DNA from: Mariniblastus sp964414815
GTDB taxonomy: Bacteria; Planctomycetota; Planctomycetia; Pirellulales; Pirellulaceae
Length of the DNA stretch: 64,000 nt
NCBI GenBank assembly: GCA_964414815.1
Contig: CAYPXY010000006.1
Coordinates: 86,316 to 150,315, forward strand
Direction of reading: 5' to 3'
Below, in pieces: positions 27,501 to 34,391 of this stretch. The position numbers and the translations under genes are program-made. The number at the start of each line of letters is the position of its first letter. Positions within the stretch are counted from its first letter, which is position 1. Under the pieces are notes generated by a model. That model had not been told where the DNA came from. It saw nothing but the letters and a program-made list of their open reading frames with translations, and did no database searches.

Positions 27501-28146
27501 GTTCGGTGTACCGGTTGAAGGCGTCATTGTCGCTCGCCTCGTAGTTCGCTTCCACCAGCATTTCGGTGTCGAGTATCGTTTCGGCGCGAGCAATCTTGTC
27601 ACGAACCCGCGGCCGGTTGGCTTCCTTCGGCTTGGAAGGCTTTTCTTCGTTCGAAGGAACTTGCGAAGTAACGGGACTGGCGGGTTTCTCCTTTTTCGGC
27701 GCCGGATCCACTTTGGAGCTAGTTGTTTTCGATGTCCCCGACTGGACGGCTTCGCTTTTCGGCAGTTTGGCCTTGGGTTCTGCCTTGGGCGGTTCGGCTT
27801 TAGGCGGTTCGGCTTTGGGTGGTTCGGCTTTGGGTTCCACCTTGGGCTCGCTGGCGACCGGATCATCAATGGCAATCAGGTCGTCAATCTCGTATTGGGG
27901 TTGAGACGGCGCAGACGAAGATGGGGCTGATGAAGACGACGTGGACGGAGGCTGGGCCAGTAACTGAGCCTGCGAACTGTCGATATGGTTCTTCTGAACC
28001 AGATATTTCAAAATCGCTTCGGGCTTGAGCGGCTTGGAGGAGCCTTGGTTGTGATCGTCAATCTGTTGACGAATTTTGCGCAGCACTTTCGTGTCGATCG
28101 TGCCCAGTCCTTCCAGTCGTGCGAGTAGCTCTTCAGGAGACATCAA
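24532..28146 (-). CDS. Single-pass envelope protein: TPR-like region plus PQQ-type beta-propeller
   Basis: A 1204-residue protein. Residues 1-70 are a small helical region (MMSPEELLARLEGLG) repeated in many planctomycete proteins; residues 80-200 are Pro/Lys/Glu/Ser-rich with three PPKAE-type units; a TM helix is near 242-265 (YIATISIALLLIFGAVLYVA). Then comes a helical TPR-like part (FKFAKQSLERLAYQDAAKKF) and from about 510 to the end a PQQ-like eight-bladed propeller pattern (DLLLVDSTTGHLIWRTEIG, VLVVNPESGQVERA, QIWVIDPSNGNVSQSYDL). The N-terminus is probably cytoplasmic and the propeller periplasmic, as in scaffold proteins such as BamB. It overlaps the ExbD gene before it (ATGA) and the SBP5-like gene after it. 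Confidence 0.75.
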   Translation of the reverse strand: MMSPEELLARLEGLGTIDTKVLRKIRQQIDDHNQGSSKPLKPEAILKYLVQKNHIDSSQAQLLAQPPSTSSSSAPSSSAPSQPQYEIDDLIAIDDPVASEPKVEPKAEPPKAEPPKAEPPKAEPKAKLPKSEAVQSGTSKTTSSKVDPAPKKEKPASPVTSQVPSNEEKPSKPKEANRPRVRDKIARAETILDTEMLVEANYEASDNDAFNRYTEPEEVKKILPTFRGKLDKRNQWATKWLYIATISIALLLIFGAVLYVATIGVNAEDKFKFAKQSLERLAYQDAAKKFEEYYKAHPTHKYVPDAKAYRAQALIANHYQGKLYADAIRTAEAVLPEITHDKSSKIDLIRDDLAFMLPTALFEVTESAKKAFKLEDLRKELDTTLNLKKVIDNVEYIPETNRRKTSTAENLQRIDNNIRILQGQIQKEEEYQKAIVEIAGFAAELKTNEAFAVYRRLTRNFGDLAAREELRKAIVEVSQKEQQLVKPLSQTFPVAAQPRLTPIAHSYVLMRPSGETVDHLKDEIIPFLADGSVYGIRGSDGVIVWRRFVGYQTEIQPQWTTQHQLLIADQQESDLLLVDSTTGHLIWRTEIGEPFLTPAINNVMVVVTTKSGKVLVVNPESGQVERAAQLPQPADVPAMVADREPYIYQLGTYSNLYVLSKEDLQCREVYFLGHEKGSIAVPPLYWGGYIAIGVNRGEGCDLWIFKPDPSGLNLNLVQVINKVTDGTVSYPIQRYSTWILISSDNGDVRVMEQLVAEDDQPLEQPIAEYARDRFENEGAKTFLVTEGNNIWIGGLGISRVKFQRTQAKLSRETIANPGDLFLSPLTQFDDYIVHVRRRKGSGVISAALVDSTRLEQVWRTDFGGLVPGEPLLEDDSVMAYSSQGDLFRVYLDSTPILAPAAVSSRTLPSLKFDQTAQFEDGSTAAIGIPGQRELMVSYSDQSALINLVPPADKPASKVLVAGNHLIFPSLDGPIVRVDPKTGRMVGTPFMPPIAAGLKTHWLPPVWVDANRIVAANGEGGGSASKLYLLSCENESQISEVKSFSPPAPLKSAIATDGKVVFGAIASGGVDQLISVSIDTFDMAGKVDLPGHVIAGPWLAGQTLLVKLDNDQLLAWDTSLQPLWSLSVPNERFAGAPILEDNQLMVSFQNGQIWVIDPSNGNVSQSYDLRQPIAGTPVRVGRMMMCNGLDGTVHYIDWSRTEGAN
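27787..27831. repeat. Three tandem 15-bp units in the propeller gene
   Basis: Three near-identical 15-base units (GGGCGGTTCGGCTTT type on the plus strand) encode the repeated EPPKA pentapeptide of the Pro/Lys/Glu-rich linker in the minus-strand gene. The unit length is in frame, so number can vary without disrupting the protein. Confidence 0.9.
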
Positions 28147-28817
28147 AAATCCTGCTCTGTAGTTACGATATCAATCTTGTTCATTCCAACCATCACCCCT
28201 GCGTCCCAGGCGGTAATGACACGACTATGCTTGCAATCGAGATGGGCTTTGATCACCAATCGCGTGGCATCAATACTCTCTTTGGCATCTTTGAGAATCG
28301 CTCGCATTTCCCGTTCACTGGGGGCTTCCCGTTCTGCTTCAAGCCGGGTCGTCACATAAAAATTGCTGTTTTGATCAATCAGGATCTCCACATAATCTTC
28401 AAGAGGGGTCGGCTCAATCGGAGTTGCCGAGGGATCCTGGTTTTCCTGAGCCGCTCTGGGCTGTTCCAGTGATTTCTGTACGGTAAACGAGGCCGTCACC
28501 ATAAAGAAAATCAGCAGCAAGAACGTGACGTCGATCATCGGCGTCATATCCATGTCGCTTTCCGCCAGCGGTTTTTTTTCAATACGAAAATCCTGTTCCT
28601 CTTCCGGAATCGGTTCGTCTTCATCCTCCAGTCCCTTCCACCCCATCGCCTTGTACTTGATCTCGGCGTCGTGGAGGTGTTTCTCATGATCGGACTGACT
28701 TCCCTCCTTGGCAACGGTTTCGGTTGCCGGGGTGGAAGCAGGTTGGATGGTTTCAAACTCCTGCGTCGGTTGGTCGAGGCCGAAGCTTTCATCGCCTTGG
28801 TGACGTTTTTTTGCCAT
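28143..28817 (-). CDS. ExbD/TolR-type proton-channel subunit (second copy)
   Basis: From ATG 28817 (224 residues) there is an AGGAGG-like ribosome site (GAGGAGGAA, eight bases upstream), which decides the start against an in-frame ATG at 28925 that lies inside the preceding gene. A charged cytoplasmic N-terminus of about 95 residues is longer than in ExbD of E. coli. The single TM carries the proton-relay Asp in DMDMTPMIDVTFLLLIFFMV. The periplasmic ExbD domain follows (VEILIDQNSNFYVTT, MRAILKDAKESIDATRLVIKAH). It would pair with the ExbB-like subunit and the first ExbD to form an ion-driven motor. It overlaps the first ExbD stop region by a few bases upstream and the propeller gene downstream (ATGA). 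Confidence 0.88.
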   Translation of the reverse strand: MAKKRHQGDESFGLDQPTQEFETIQPASTPATETVAKEGSQSDHEKHLHDAEIKYKAMGWKGLEDEDEPIPEEEQDFRIEKKPLAESDMDMTPMIDVTFLLLIFFMVTASFTVQKSLEQPRAAQENQDPSATPIEPTPLEDYVEILIDQNSNFYVTTRLEAEREAPSEREMRAILKDAKESIDATRLVIKAHLDCKHSRVITAWDAGVMVGMNKIDIVTTEQDF

Positions 28818-28821
28818 GTTG

Positions 28822-29316
28822 CTATTCCTCCTCTTCCTTGATACCCACGTAGATGCGTTTGTTCTCGGCCAGTTCGGCTTTGTCCACACCTCGTTTGACC
28901 AACTGAACAATCCGTGTCCGGACATCTGCGTCTGCCTTGATCAGAATCATTTCCTTGGTAGGGTCAGCGGAAAGCTCACTGTCGATATACCGTCCGATTT
29001 CAGATTCCTGCTCGTCGGTATCCCCGTTGGGAATCAGCGCATCCGGATTCGGGTTCCGCCCCTTGTAAATCTTGTAGTCCACTCCCCCCCCTTCATCCAC
29101 TACCAGAAACATCACCGCCTCCTTTTCCGAAACCGGTTCACCGTGATGAGCGATCGGCAAACTCATCGGCGCGGGTGTGTCAATCTTGGAGGTGACGACA
29201 AAGAAAAACAACAGCAGGAACACGATATCAATCATCGGAGTGATATCGAATTCGCCATCGGATTCGTCAGGTTTTCGTTTCGGTAATGCAATACCGCCGG
29301 TGTCTTGCGTGGTCAT
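28822..29316 (-). CDS. ExbD/TolR-type proton-channel subunit (first copy)
   Basis: The 164-residue protein has a short cytoplasmic N-terminus, the TM with the essential Asp (FDITPMIDIVFLLLFFFVV) and a periplasmic domain (SKIDTPAPMSLPIAHHGEPV, MILIKADADVRTRIVQLVKRGVDKA) that ends in a Glu-rich tail (GIKEEEE). Its ATG overlaps the ExbB stop (29313-29316). ExbD proteins sit in the inner membrane inside an ExbB pentamer and couple the proton or sodium gradient to work in the envelope. Two different ExbD genes beside one ExbB suggest a heteromeric rotor, as proposed for ExbB-ExbD1-ExbD2 systems elsewhere. Confidence 0.92.
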   Translation of the reverse strand: MTTQDTGGIALPKRKPDESDGEFDITPMIDIVFLLLFFFVVTSKIDTPAPMSLPIAHHGEPVSEKEAVMFLVVDEGGGVDYKIYKGRNPNPDALIPNGDTDEQESEIGRYIDSELSADPTKEMILIKADADVRTRIVQLVKRGVDKAELAENKRIYVGIKEEEE

Positions 29317-29990
29317 TTTCTGGGATAGCGGATGGTGGCTTCTTTAAAGATCTCCAGAAACTGGTTCACTCCATAGGACACCAGGTCTTCCATCTTCTTG
29401 ATCGCGATGTTGATGTAGGCAACGCAAATCACCAGCGGAATGGCGATGGCCAACCCCAGAGCTGTCGTGATCAGCGCAAACTGAATGTCCTTGGCCAGTT
29501 TGTAAACTTCGACCGTGGCACCGGGAACACCGATTTTGGAGAACGTCGCCATCATCCCCAACACCGTTCCCATCAGTCCCAACATCGGGGCCGTTTTAAT
29601 GACAGTGTAGACCCAACTCAAACGGTACTCCAGGTCCTGCAAAACATCTCGCTGAAACCGGTCGGCAATCAACTGCTTGACCTTGTTGAACCCCAACGAG
29701 CGGTTCACAATCGCCAGTTCGGCCAACTGACAGGTGGCTCGCCGATCGCCTTCGCAGACCTCGATCGCCCGGTCGTAATCGCCGCGCGACAGGGGTTCTT
29801 CGAGCGCTTCGAGAAATGCGGTTTGCTGCTCTTCAGATGGAAATTGCTTTTGACGCACCCGTGCCCAGACCATGACCACACTGTACGTGCCCCAGAGCGC
29901 GACCAGCGCCAACGCAACGTACAGTGAGTTTGCAGCCCAAGTAAAAATGGTTTCCATCACCTGGGCAGAAGAGTCCAGTTCCGTATTCAT
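29313..29990 (-). CDS. ExbB/TolQ/MotA-type proton-channel protein
   Basis: From ATG 29990 the product has 225 residues with three TM segments: SLYVALALVALWGTYSVV, APMLGLMGTVLGMMATF and FALITTALGLAIAIPLVICV. The last two, with their conserved Gly, Pro and Thr residues, are the ion-channel-lining helices of ExbB/TolQ. The cytoplasmic loop (RVRQKQFPSEEQQTAFLEALEEPLSRGDYDRAIEV in pieces) is typical. The preceding in-frame start at 30062 would only add a non-conserved leader. It acts in the inner membrane with the two ExbD proteins encoded directly downstream. Confidence 0.92.
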   Translation of the reverse strand: MNTELDSSAQVMETIFTWAANSLYVALALVALWGTYSVVMVWARVRQKQFPSEEQQTAFLEALEEPLSRGDYDRAIEVCEGDRRATCQLAELAIVNRSLGFNKVKQLIADRFQRDVLQDLEYRLSWVYTVIKTAPMLGLMGTVLGMMATFSKIGVPGATVEVYKLAKDIQFALITTALGLAIAIPLVICVAYINIAIKKMEDLVSYGVNQFLEIFKEATIRYPRK

Positions 29991-30114
29991 ATTTTTGTTC
30001 GCCTGTTCTCGAATCAGAGTGCAAGGAAGCGGGATGCTCCCGTACTGCCTGCTACCAGACAATCGGGTTTGATTTGTGTTCTGCTTCCGGGGTTAAATCA
30101 AGTTAAAAGTCTGG

Positions 30115-30969
30115 TTATTTGTACAAAAAATTCACGACATTAAATCTGAAACCGTTTCCTTCGGGTTCGACTTTTAGAATGGTATTCCGCACCATGGACA
30201 GGTCGCGACCTGCCTGTTGCAGCGCCTCGGCTTCGACCTGCCGGATGATCTGGCGTGTTCGTTCGGGATAAAGCTGACAGGTGGCTCCGTCCGGATCGAG
30301 CGAAATGCCGGCTCGGCGGGCAAGTTCGTCGTCCCAGCGTTTCATGCGAGCTTCTTTATGCATGAAAAGTAATGTCTTTTTTTCTTCTTCTCGATTGGTT
30401 TGAATGGCCTGGTTCGACCTTCCCGGGTCGTGCAAACGAATAATGGACGGCGATGACATATAAAACACCCCGATATCAATATCAAAAAAACTGAGCTGCT
30501 GAGCATAGGTGTTGATATTTTCGGACTCATACTGAATAATCCAGCGCTTATGTTCGGGAACGCCTTTGGCGCCTCGCCGGCCGCGCCCATTTCCACGCCC
30601 CTGCACCAAGGCGTCTCCTGAAACGTCACCCGTCCGTCCCAACACGGACGAAATCGCATCCGGGATGGCTTCGAGGGCATTGGCAAGTGCGGGAGACTCG
30701 ACATCGGGAAAGTCATCAATGCCCGGATCTTCATCGTCCTCTCCGTCACCGGTTTCCTCTACCATAGAACGAGACAAGTCCGTCAGGATGGGCGGCTTGT
30801 TCAGTTTGTTTCCCGAGTTGAGCCAGACCAGGAACATCGACATCACCAAAAAACCCAATAGAATCAGGGTCGCCAACAGCCACCCGTTCAATACGTCATA
30901 GCCAGAGACTTCTGTTTCGACTTTTCGGGCCGAAGTGGCGCGAACAAAGGTTTGCTCACCGATACTCAT
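30115..30969 (-). CDS. Single-pass envelope protein beside ExbB, function unknown
   Basis: The ATG at 30969 has AGGA eight bases upstream. The 284-residue product has a cytoplasmic N-terminus, one TM (WLLATLILLGFLVMSMFLVWL), an acidic Asp/Glu stretch (ETGDGEDDEDPGIDDFPD), a small Gly/Arg patch (RGNGRGRRGAKG), then a folded C-terminal domain of about 140 residues (RWIIQYESENINTYAQQL, FFDIDIGVFYMS, KTLLFMHKEARMKRWDDEL). Topology (N-in, long periplasmic part) and position before exbB are what one would expect of a TonB-like transducer, but there is no Pro-rich TonB spacer and no TonB C-terminal motif. I do not recognise the family. Confidence 0.65.
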   Translation of the reverse strand: MSIGEQTFVRATSARKVETEVSGYDVLNGWLLATLILLGFLVMSMFLVWLNSGNKLNKPPILTDLSRSMVEETGDGEDDEDPGIDDFPDVESPALANALEAIPDAISSVLGRTGDVSGDALVQGRGNGRGRRGAKGVPEHKRWIIQYESENINTYAQQLSFFDIDIGVFYMSSPSIIRLHDPGRSNQAIQTNREEEKKTLLFMHKEARMKRWDDELARRAGISLDPDGATCQLYPERTRQIIRQVEAEALQQAGRDLSMVRNTILKVEPEGNGFRFNVVNFLYK

Positions 30970-31011
30970 GATTGAATTCCTGTCGTATGAATGCCTATGG
31001 TCGTCAGAAAA

Positions 31012-32826
31012 TTAATCCCAAATTTCAGCATTGGGCCGAAGTTCCAGATACCACTCGGTCCATCGCTTCTTCAAACTTCGATACTCTGCCTCCATCCGAG
31101 GTACGTCTTCATCTCGGACCAGAAATGGGTCTTCCGATTTCCGCCGGGTCTCATCCGTCAGCGTCATCGAATCGATTCGGCGGCTGATCAAGCGAAGTCC
31201 GTCGTGTGCCTCGAGGCAAATGTCGAATTCGCCATCGCCCAGCGCAAAGATCAGGGCGGGAACGTTATCCATGTTTTGTTCCGCCGCCAGAAACTTGACG
31301 GCAATCTTGCGGCGGTAGTAATTGTCCGACATGACCAATGACCGCAAAAAAGTTTTCGTTTGACTGCGGCCCGCTTCTTCAAGCTGCGCAAAGCTCTCGA
31401 TGGCTTTCTTCATCGACTGGGCCAGAGCTTCCATTTCTTCTTCTGTCGGATCTTCCTTGAGCATTGACAGCATGGCACTGATGTCTTTTTCTGCAGACCC
31501 TCCGATAATCCTCGCACCCTTGACCTGAAGCACCCCAGAAGGGATCCCTTCCCGTCCCTCCAGTTCCGAATCTGCGTTGGGCATCGAGATAATTTCGCTG
31601 CTGCGGACCAGGAACAAAATGGCAAACGCGGTGCAAACCACGTTCGACTCAGCGTTGAAGTCGGGCCGATAAAACGCGCCTGTGTCCTGCTGACTCTCTT
31701 TGAGAAACTCAACACCATCATCGTACCAACTGGAAACACTTCCCCTGGACAGCCCCCCTTCGGCCTGTTCGCGGAACCAAGCGTATCGCTCGAGGGCATA
31801 CAAGTAGTAGAAGTTCCATATCTTGGTGTCGACACTGAAGTTGGTCTCGATCGCCCGATTTCCCGCACTCACACAGCTATTGAGCTTTCCCGTGTCGAAT
31901 CGGACTACCGGGCCTTCCGTGTTGAATTGATCGCCCCCGCCATCGATCGGCGGCACATAAATCGTGACCGTCTTGGGTAGGTCGATAAACTGGTCGTCCA
32001 TTGCCAACTGGGCCATCGCTTTCTTGCGCGGAAACAGTTTCATCAAATCCGCGAGCAGATAAACGGTGCCCAATCCACCGGCCTGAATCGAGGGGGTCGA
32101 CTCGGGAGAATCGTTGAAGGGTAGCCAACCTCCTCCCGAACTTTGTTGCTTCAACCGATAGTGGTAGTACCCGTTGGCCTGTTGGCTGGCAATCAACCAT
32201 TCCAGCATCCGCTTGGTCGTGTCCGGGTTGACCGTAAATCCGTTGACGCTGGCCACATACAGGGCAAGCGAAGCGTATTGCAATTGCGAGGTATCTCCAA
32301 CATCTTTTTCCTGATTGGTGTAATTCATACCGCCGTGAGGCTGAATTCTCCGCTCCAGTTCCTGAACAAGCTTGGTGATCTGATCACGATACTTGAGCTT
32401 GTCGACCTCCGTCAGCAAAATAGTGGAAATCGCCGGAATATAGACCTCCGTCATTTTCAGAATCGCCAAGGCCCCCTCGTTCATTTCGATGCGTTGAACC
32501 ACGGATTCACATGCGGACTTTACCAGCGGATGATCGGCCGGAACCGTTTGCGTGTATCGCTTTTCGGCCTGCACAATGGCAATCGCCGCCAACACGTGGG
32601 GACCGATTTGTTCGCTCAGCGTTCTTCCTTCCAGAAATTGTCTTGACTTGCGGACAATCTCAACGACGTCCCTGTGTTCGGGCGTATATTTGAGCTGAGC
32701 GACCGCCGGCGCTGCACTGACCACCAGCAGCGGCAATAGGCAGATCATGGCCAAGCATCGCCGCCAACTCCGCTGATTCGCCAACAATTGTTCGATCACG
32801 TTTTCAGTTTCCAATTTCAAGTGCAT
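31012..32826 (-). CDS. Secreted alpha/alpha-toroid (terpene-cyclase-fold-like) protein with HEAT-like tail
   Basis: The product (604 residues from ATG 32826) has a signal peptide (RCLAMICLLPLLVVSAAPAVAQ). The central part has the repeated helix-pair pattern of the prenyltransferase/squalene-oxidase-repeat fold: GGMNYTNQEKDVGDTSQLQ, YASLALYVASVNGF, GGGWLPFNDSPESTP, SIQAGGLGTVYLLADL and SVSSWYDDGVEFLKESQQ. The DxDD motif of squalene-hopene cyclases is not visible, so a binding or scaffold role is more likely than cyclisation. The last 150 residues look HEAT-like (YYRRKIAVKFLAAEQNMDNV, ALIFALGDGEFDICLEAHDG). It is the first gene of the train leading to ExbB/ExbD. An in-frame start at 32919 lies before the signal peptide and is not used. 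Confidence 0.68.
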   Translation of the reverse strand: MHLKLETENVIEQLLANQRSWRRCLAMICLLPLLVVSAAPAVAQLKYTPEHRDVVEIVRKSRQFLEGRTLSEQIGPHVLAAIAIVQAEKRYTQTVPADHPLVKSACESVVQRIEMNEGALAILKMTEVYIPAISTILLTEVDKLKYRDQITKLVQELERRIQPHGGMNYTNQEKDVGDTSQLQYASLALYVASVNGFTVNPDTTKRMLEWLIASQQANGYYHYRLKQQSSGGGWLPFNDSPESTPSIQAGGLGTVYLLADLMKLFPRKKAMAQLAMDDQFIDLPKTVTIYVPPIDGGGDQFNTEGPVVRFDTGKLNSCVSAGNRAIETNFSVDTKIWNFYYLYALERYAWFREQAEGGLSRGSVSSWYDDGVEFLKESQQDTGAFYRPDFNAESNVVCTAFAILFLVRSSEIISMPNADSELEGREGIPSGVLQVKGARIIGGSAEKDISAMLSMLKEDPTEEEMEALAQSMKKAIESFAQLEEAGRSQTKTFLRSLVMSDNYYRRKIAVKFLAAEQNMDNVPALIFALGDGEFDICLEAHDGLRLISRRIDSMTLTDETRRKSEDPFLVRDEDVPRMEAEYRSLKKRWTEWYLELRPNAEIWD

Positions 32827-33174
32827 TCGCCGTACACCCTGTGCCTCAACACATCCTCTGTGACGATGCACACTTCGTAAAAAATCGATTCCACCAGGAG
32901 GCAGAAAATCCATACACACCCGTGCCCTATTGTGTATTCACGCAACGCGAACACCCATAGCTTGCACTGTGGAGGGCTGCTTGTAAAGAATATGCCCAAA
33001 ACTGTCGGCCAGTTTCTGGCAAAAGCGTTCTAAGAGTCGAGGATCTGATGATAAATCAGTCCGCTTCAGTTGTCAACGAGCCTGTGGATATCAGGCCTTC
33101 ATGCGGCAGGGTTCCCGTCGCAACCGGCCTCACCAGCCCTGCAATCCTCACGACCCATTTCTTACGGATTCCGG
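32827..33174. other. Intergenic region between gdx and the toroid gene
   Basis: No supported gene is seen in these 348 bases. The part next to 32827 must contain the promoter of the minus-strand ExbB/ExbD train; I do not see a convincing sigma-70 pair. No T-tailed hairpin is evident after the gdx stop. Confidence 0.5.
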
Positions 33175-33495
33175 TCACAGTTTGGCGGTCAACTTGAGCC
33201 CGACGATCCCCGCAACGATCAGTAAAATACTCAGCAAACGCATGGGTGTGGCCGATTCTCCAAACAGAATCATCCCGAGGATCGCCGTACCCACCGCTCC
33301 GACACCTACCCAGACAGCATAGGCCGTCCCGACAGGAAGCGATTTCAAGGCGATGCCCAGCAGACCCAGGCTGATCACCATCGATACGATGGTCCACACC
33401 GAGGGCCATAGCCGCGTGAATCCCTCGGTATACTTCAGTCCGATCGCCCATCCAATTTCGAACAGTCCAGCAACAATCAGAATAAACCAGTTCAT
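33175..33495 (-). CDS. gdx: Guanidinium exporter Gdx (SugE subfamily of SMR)
   Basis: The 106-residue protein has four TM helices and the essential Glu13 in the first (LFEIGWAIGLKYTEGF). WAIGLKYTEGFTRLWPS and SLPVGTAYAVWVGVGAVGTA are typical of the SugE/Gdx subfamily rather than EmrE. These dual-topology dimers exchange guanidinium for protons across the inner membrane. The assignment is strengthened by the guanidine-II riboswitch directly upstream at 33502-33556. The start ATG at 33495 has GAGG seven bases upstream, and that site is part of the riboswitch switching element. Confidence 0.93.
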   Translation of the reverse strand: MNWFILIVAGLFEIGWAIGLKYTEGFTRLWPSVWTIVSMVISLGLLGIALKSLPVGTAYAVWVGVGAVGTAILGMILFGESATPMRLLSILLIVAGIVGLKLTAKL

Positions 33496-33501
33496 GTACT
33501 A

Positions 33502-33556
33502 CCTCACAAAAAAGGGGCCGTCCCCCAATGAACCAGAGCGGTGAGGTCGTCCTCAC
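33502..33556 (-). promoter_or_regulatory. Guanidine-II (mini-ykkC) riboswitch controlling gdx
   Basis: Reading the minus strand 5' to 3', hairpin P1 is GTGAGG-ACGA-CCTCAC (33556-33541) and hairpin P2 is GGGG-ACGG-CCCC (33525-33514). Two short stems capped by ACGR tetraloops are the defining signature of the mini-ykkC/guanidine-II class. Downstream, GTGAGG at 33507-33502 contains the ribosome-binding site of gdx and is identical to the 5' arm of P1, so the 3' arm of P1 (CCTCAC) can pair with it. Without ligand the site would be hidden; guanidine-bound P1/P2 loops would release it. The element ends six bases before the ATG. Confidence 0.92.
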
Positions 33557-33575
33557 GTCTATTTGAAAAACTTGT

Positions 33576-34391
33576 TTACCAAGTCGCCTTCAGGTTGCGA
33601 ATACTGTGGCCTGCAAGCGTCTCTACTCCCGGACTGTAATCAAAAACCTCGACACTGACCCAGCCTTGATACTGAATTTCGCGCAGCACGTCTGCGATCG
33701 GCCCAAGATCAACCTCCCCCATGCCGGGACCCTGTCGGTTCGGATCGTTGGCGTGAAAATGAATCAGCCAGTCTCTACCATCGCGAATAATATCAGCAAT
33801 CGGCTTGGTCTCCGTTGCCATCGCCTTGATGTCGAGAATCAGTCCAACCTGTGGACTACCGACGGCTTCTATCAGCTCGACGGCTGCTTCGGCCGTCATC
33901 AAAAAGTTTCCTTCTTCTGGCCCCAGCGGTTCAATTGCCAACTTGACATCGAGCGACTCCAGTTTTGGCACGAGCGACTGAACGATCTCTACCGCTCGTC
34001 CAAAGCCCGCTTCATAACTTGTCTCCGGCCCCAGATTTCGTTGCTGCGGCGAACCCAACACCATGACCTTTCCGCCCAAATCAGCGGCGAGTTCGATCAG
34101 TCCCTCAAAATATCGTTGAGTATTCTTGCGGACTGATTCATCAGGATGCGTGAGATGGAAACCAGATGTTTTGGCCAGCAGCCAGTGAAGCCCAACGATT
34201 TCCAGCCCGGCGCGGTTCGCGACATCGCGAGTCTGTTTCCGCTGCTGATCGGATATTTCAAAAACATTTTGCCCCAATGTAAACGGAGCGATTTCCAGGC
34301 CCTGATAACCGAGTGAGGCCGCATGTTCACACGCTTCGGCAAAGCTCCGGTCAAAATAAAGTTCATTGCAGATACTGAATGGGGGTGTCAT
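33576..34391 (-). CDS. Sugar phosphate isomerase/epimerase, TIM-barrel (AP endonuclease 2 fold)
   Basis: The 271-residue protein starts at ATG 34391, which overlaps the DUF58 stop as ATGA; a TTG at 34397 is not needed. The xylose-isomerase-like TIM barrel shows the metal and substrate residues in order: Glu in GLEIAPFTLG and IVGLHWLLA, AIEPLGPEEGNFL, GLILDIKAM, HFHANDPNRQGPGMGEVD and VSVEVFD. This matches the D-tagatose-3-epimerase/IolE-like family. Substrate unknown. It is the last gene of the RDD-MoxR train, and the riboswitch of gdx begins 20 bases after its stop. Confidence 0.82.
   Translation of the reverse strand: MTPPFSICNELYFDRSFAEACEHAASLGYQGLEIAPFTLGQNVFEISDQQRKQTRDVANRAGLEIVGLHWLLAKTSGFHLTHPDESVRKNTQRYFEGLIELAADLGGKVMVLGSPQQRNLGPETSYEAGFGRAVEIVQSLVPKLESLDVKLAIEPLGPEEGNFLMTAEAAVELIEAVGSPQVGLILDIKAMATETKPIADIIRDGRDWLIHFHANDPNRQGPGMGEVDLGPIADVLREIQYQGWVSVEVFDYSPGVETLAGHSIRNLKATW

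Noticed and set aside
31012..32826. Squalene-hopene cyclase annotation for the toroid protein
   Set aside because: The fold pattern fits, but the catalytic DxDD motif and regular QW repeats are not visible and there is a signal peptide.
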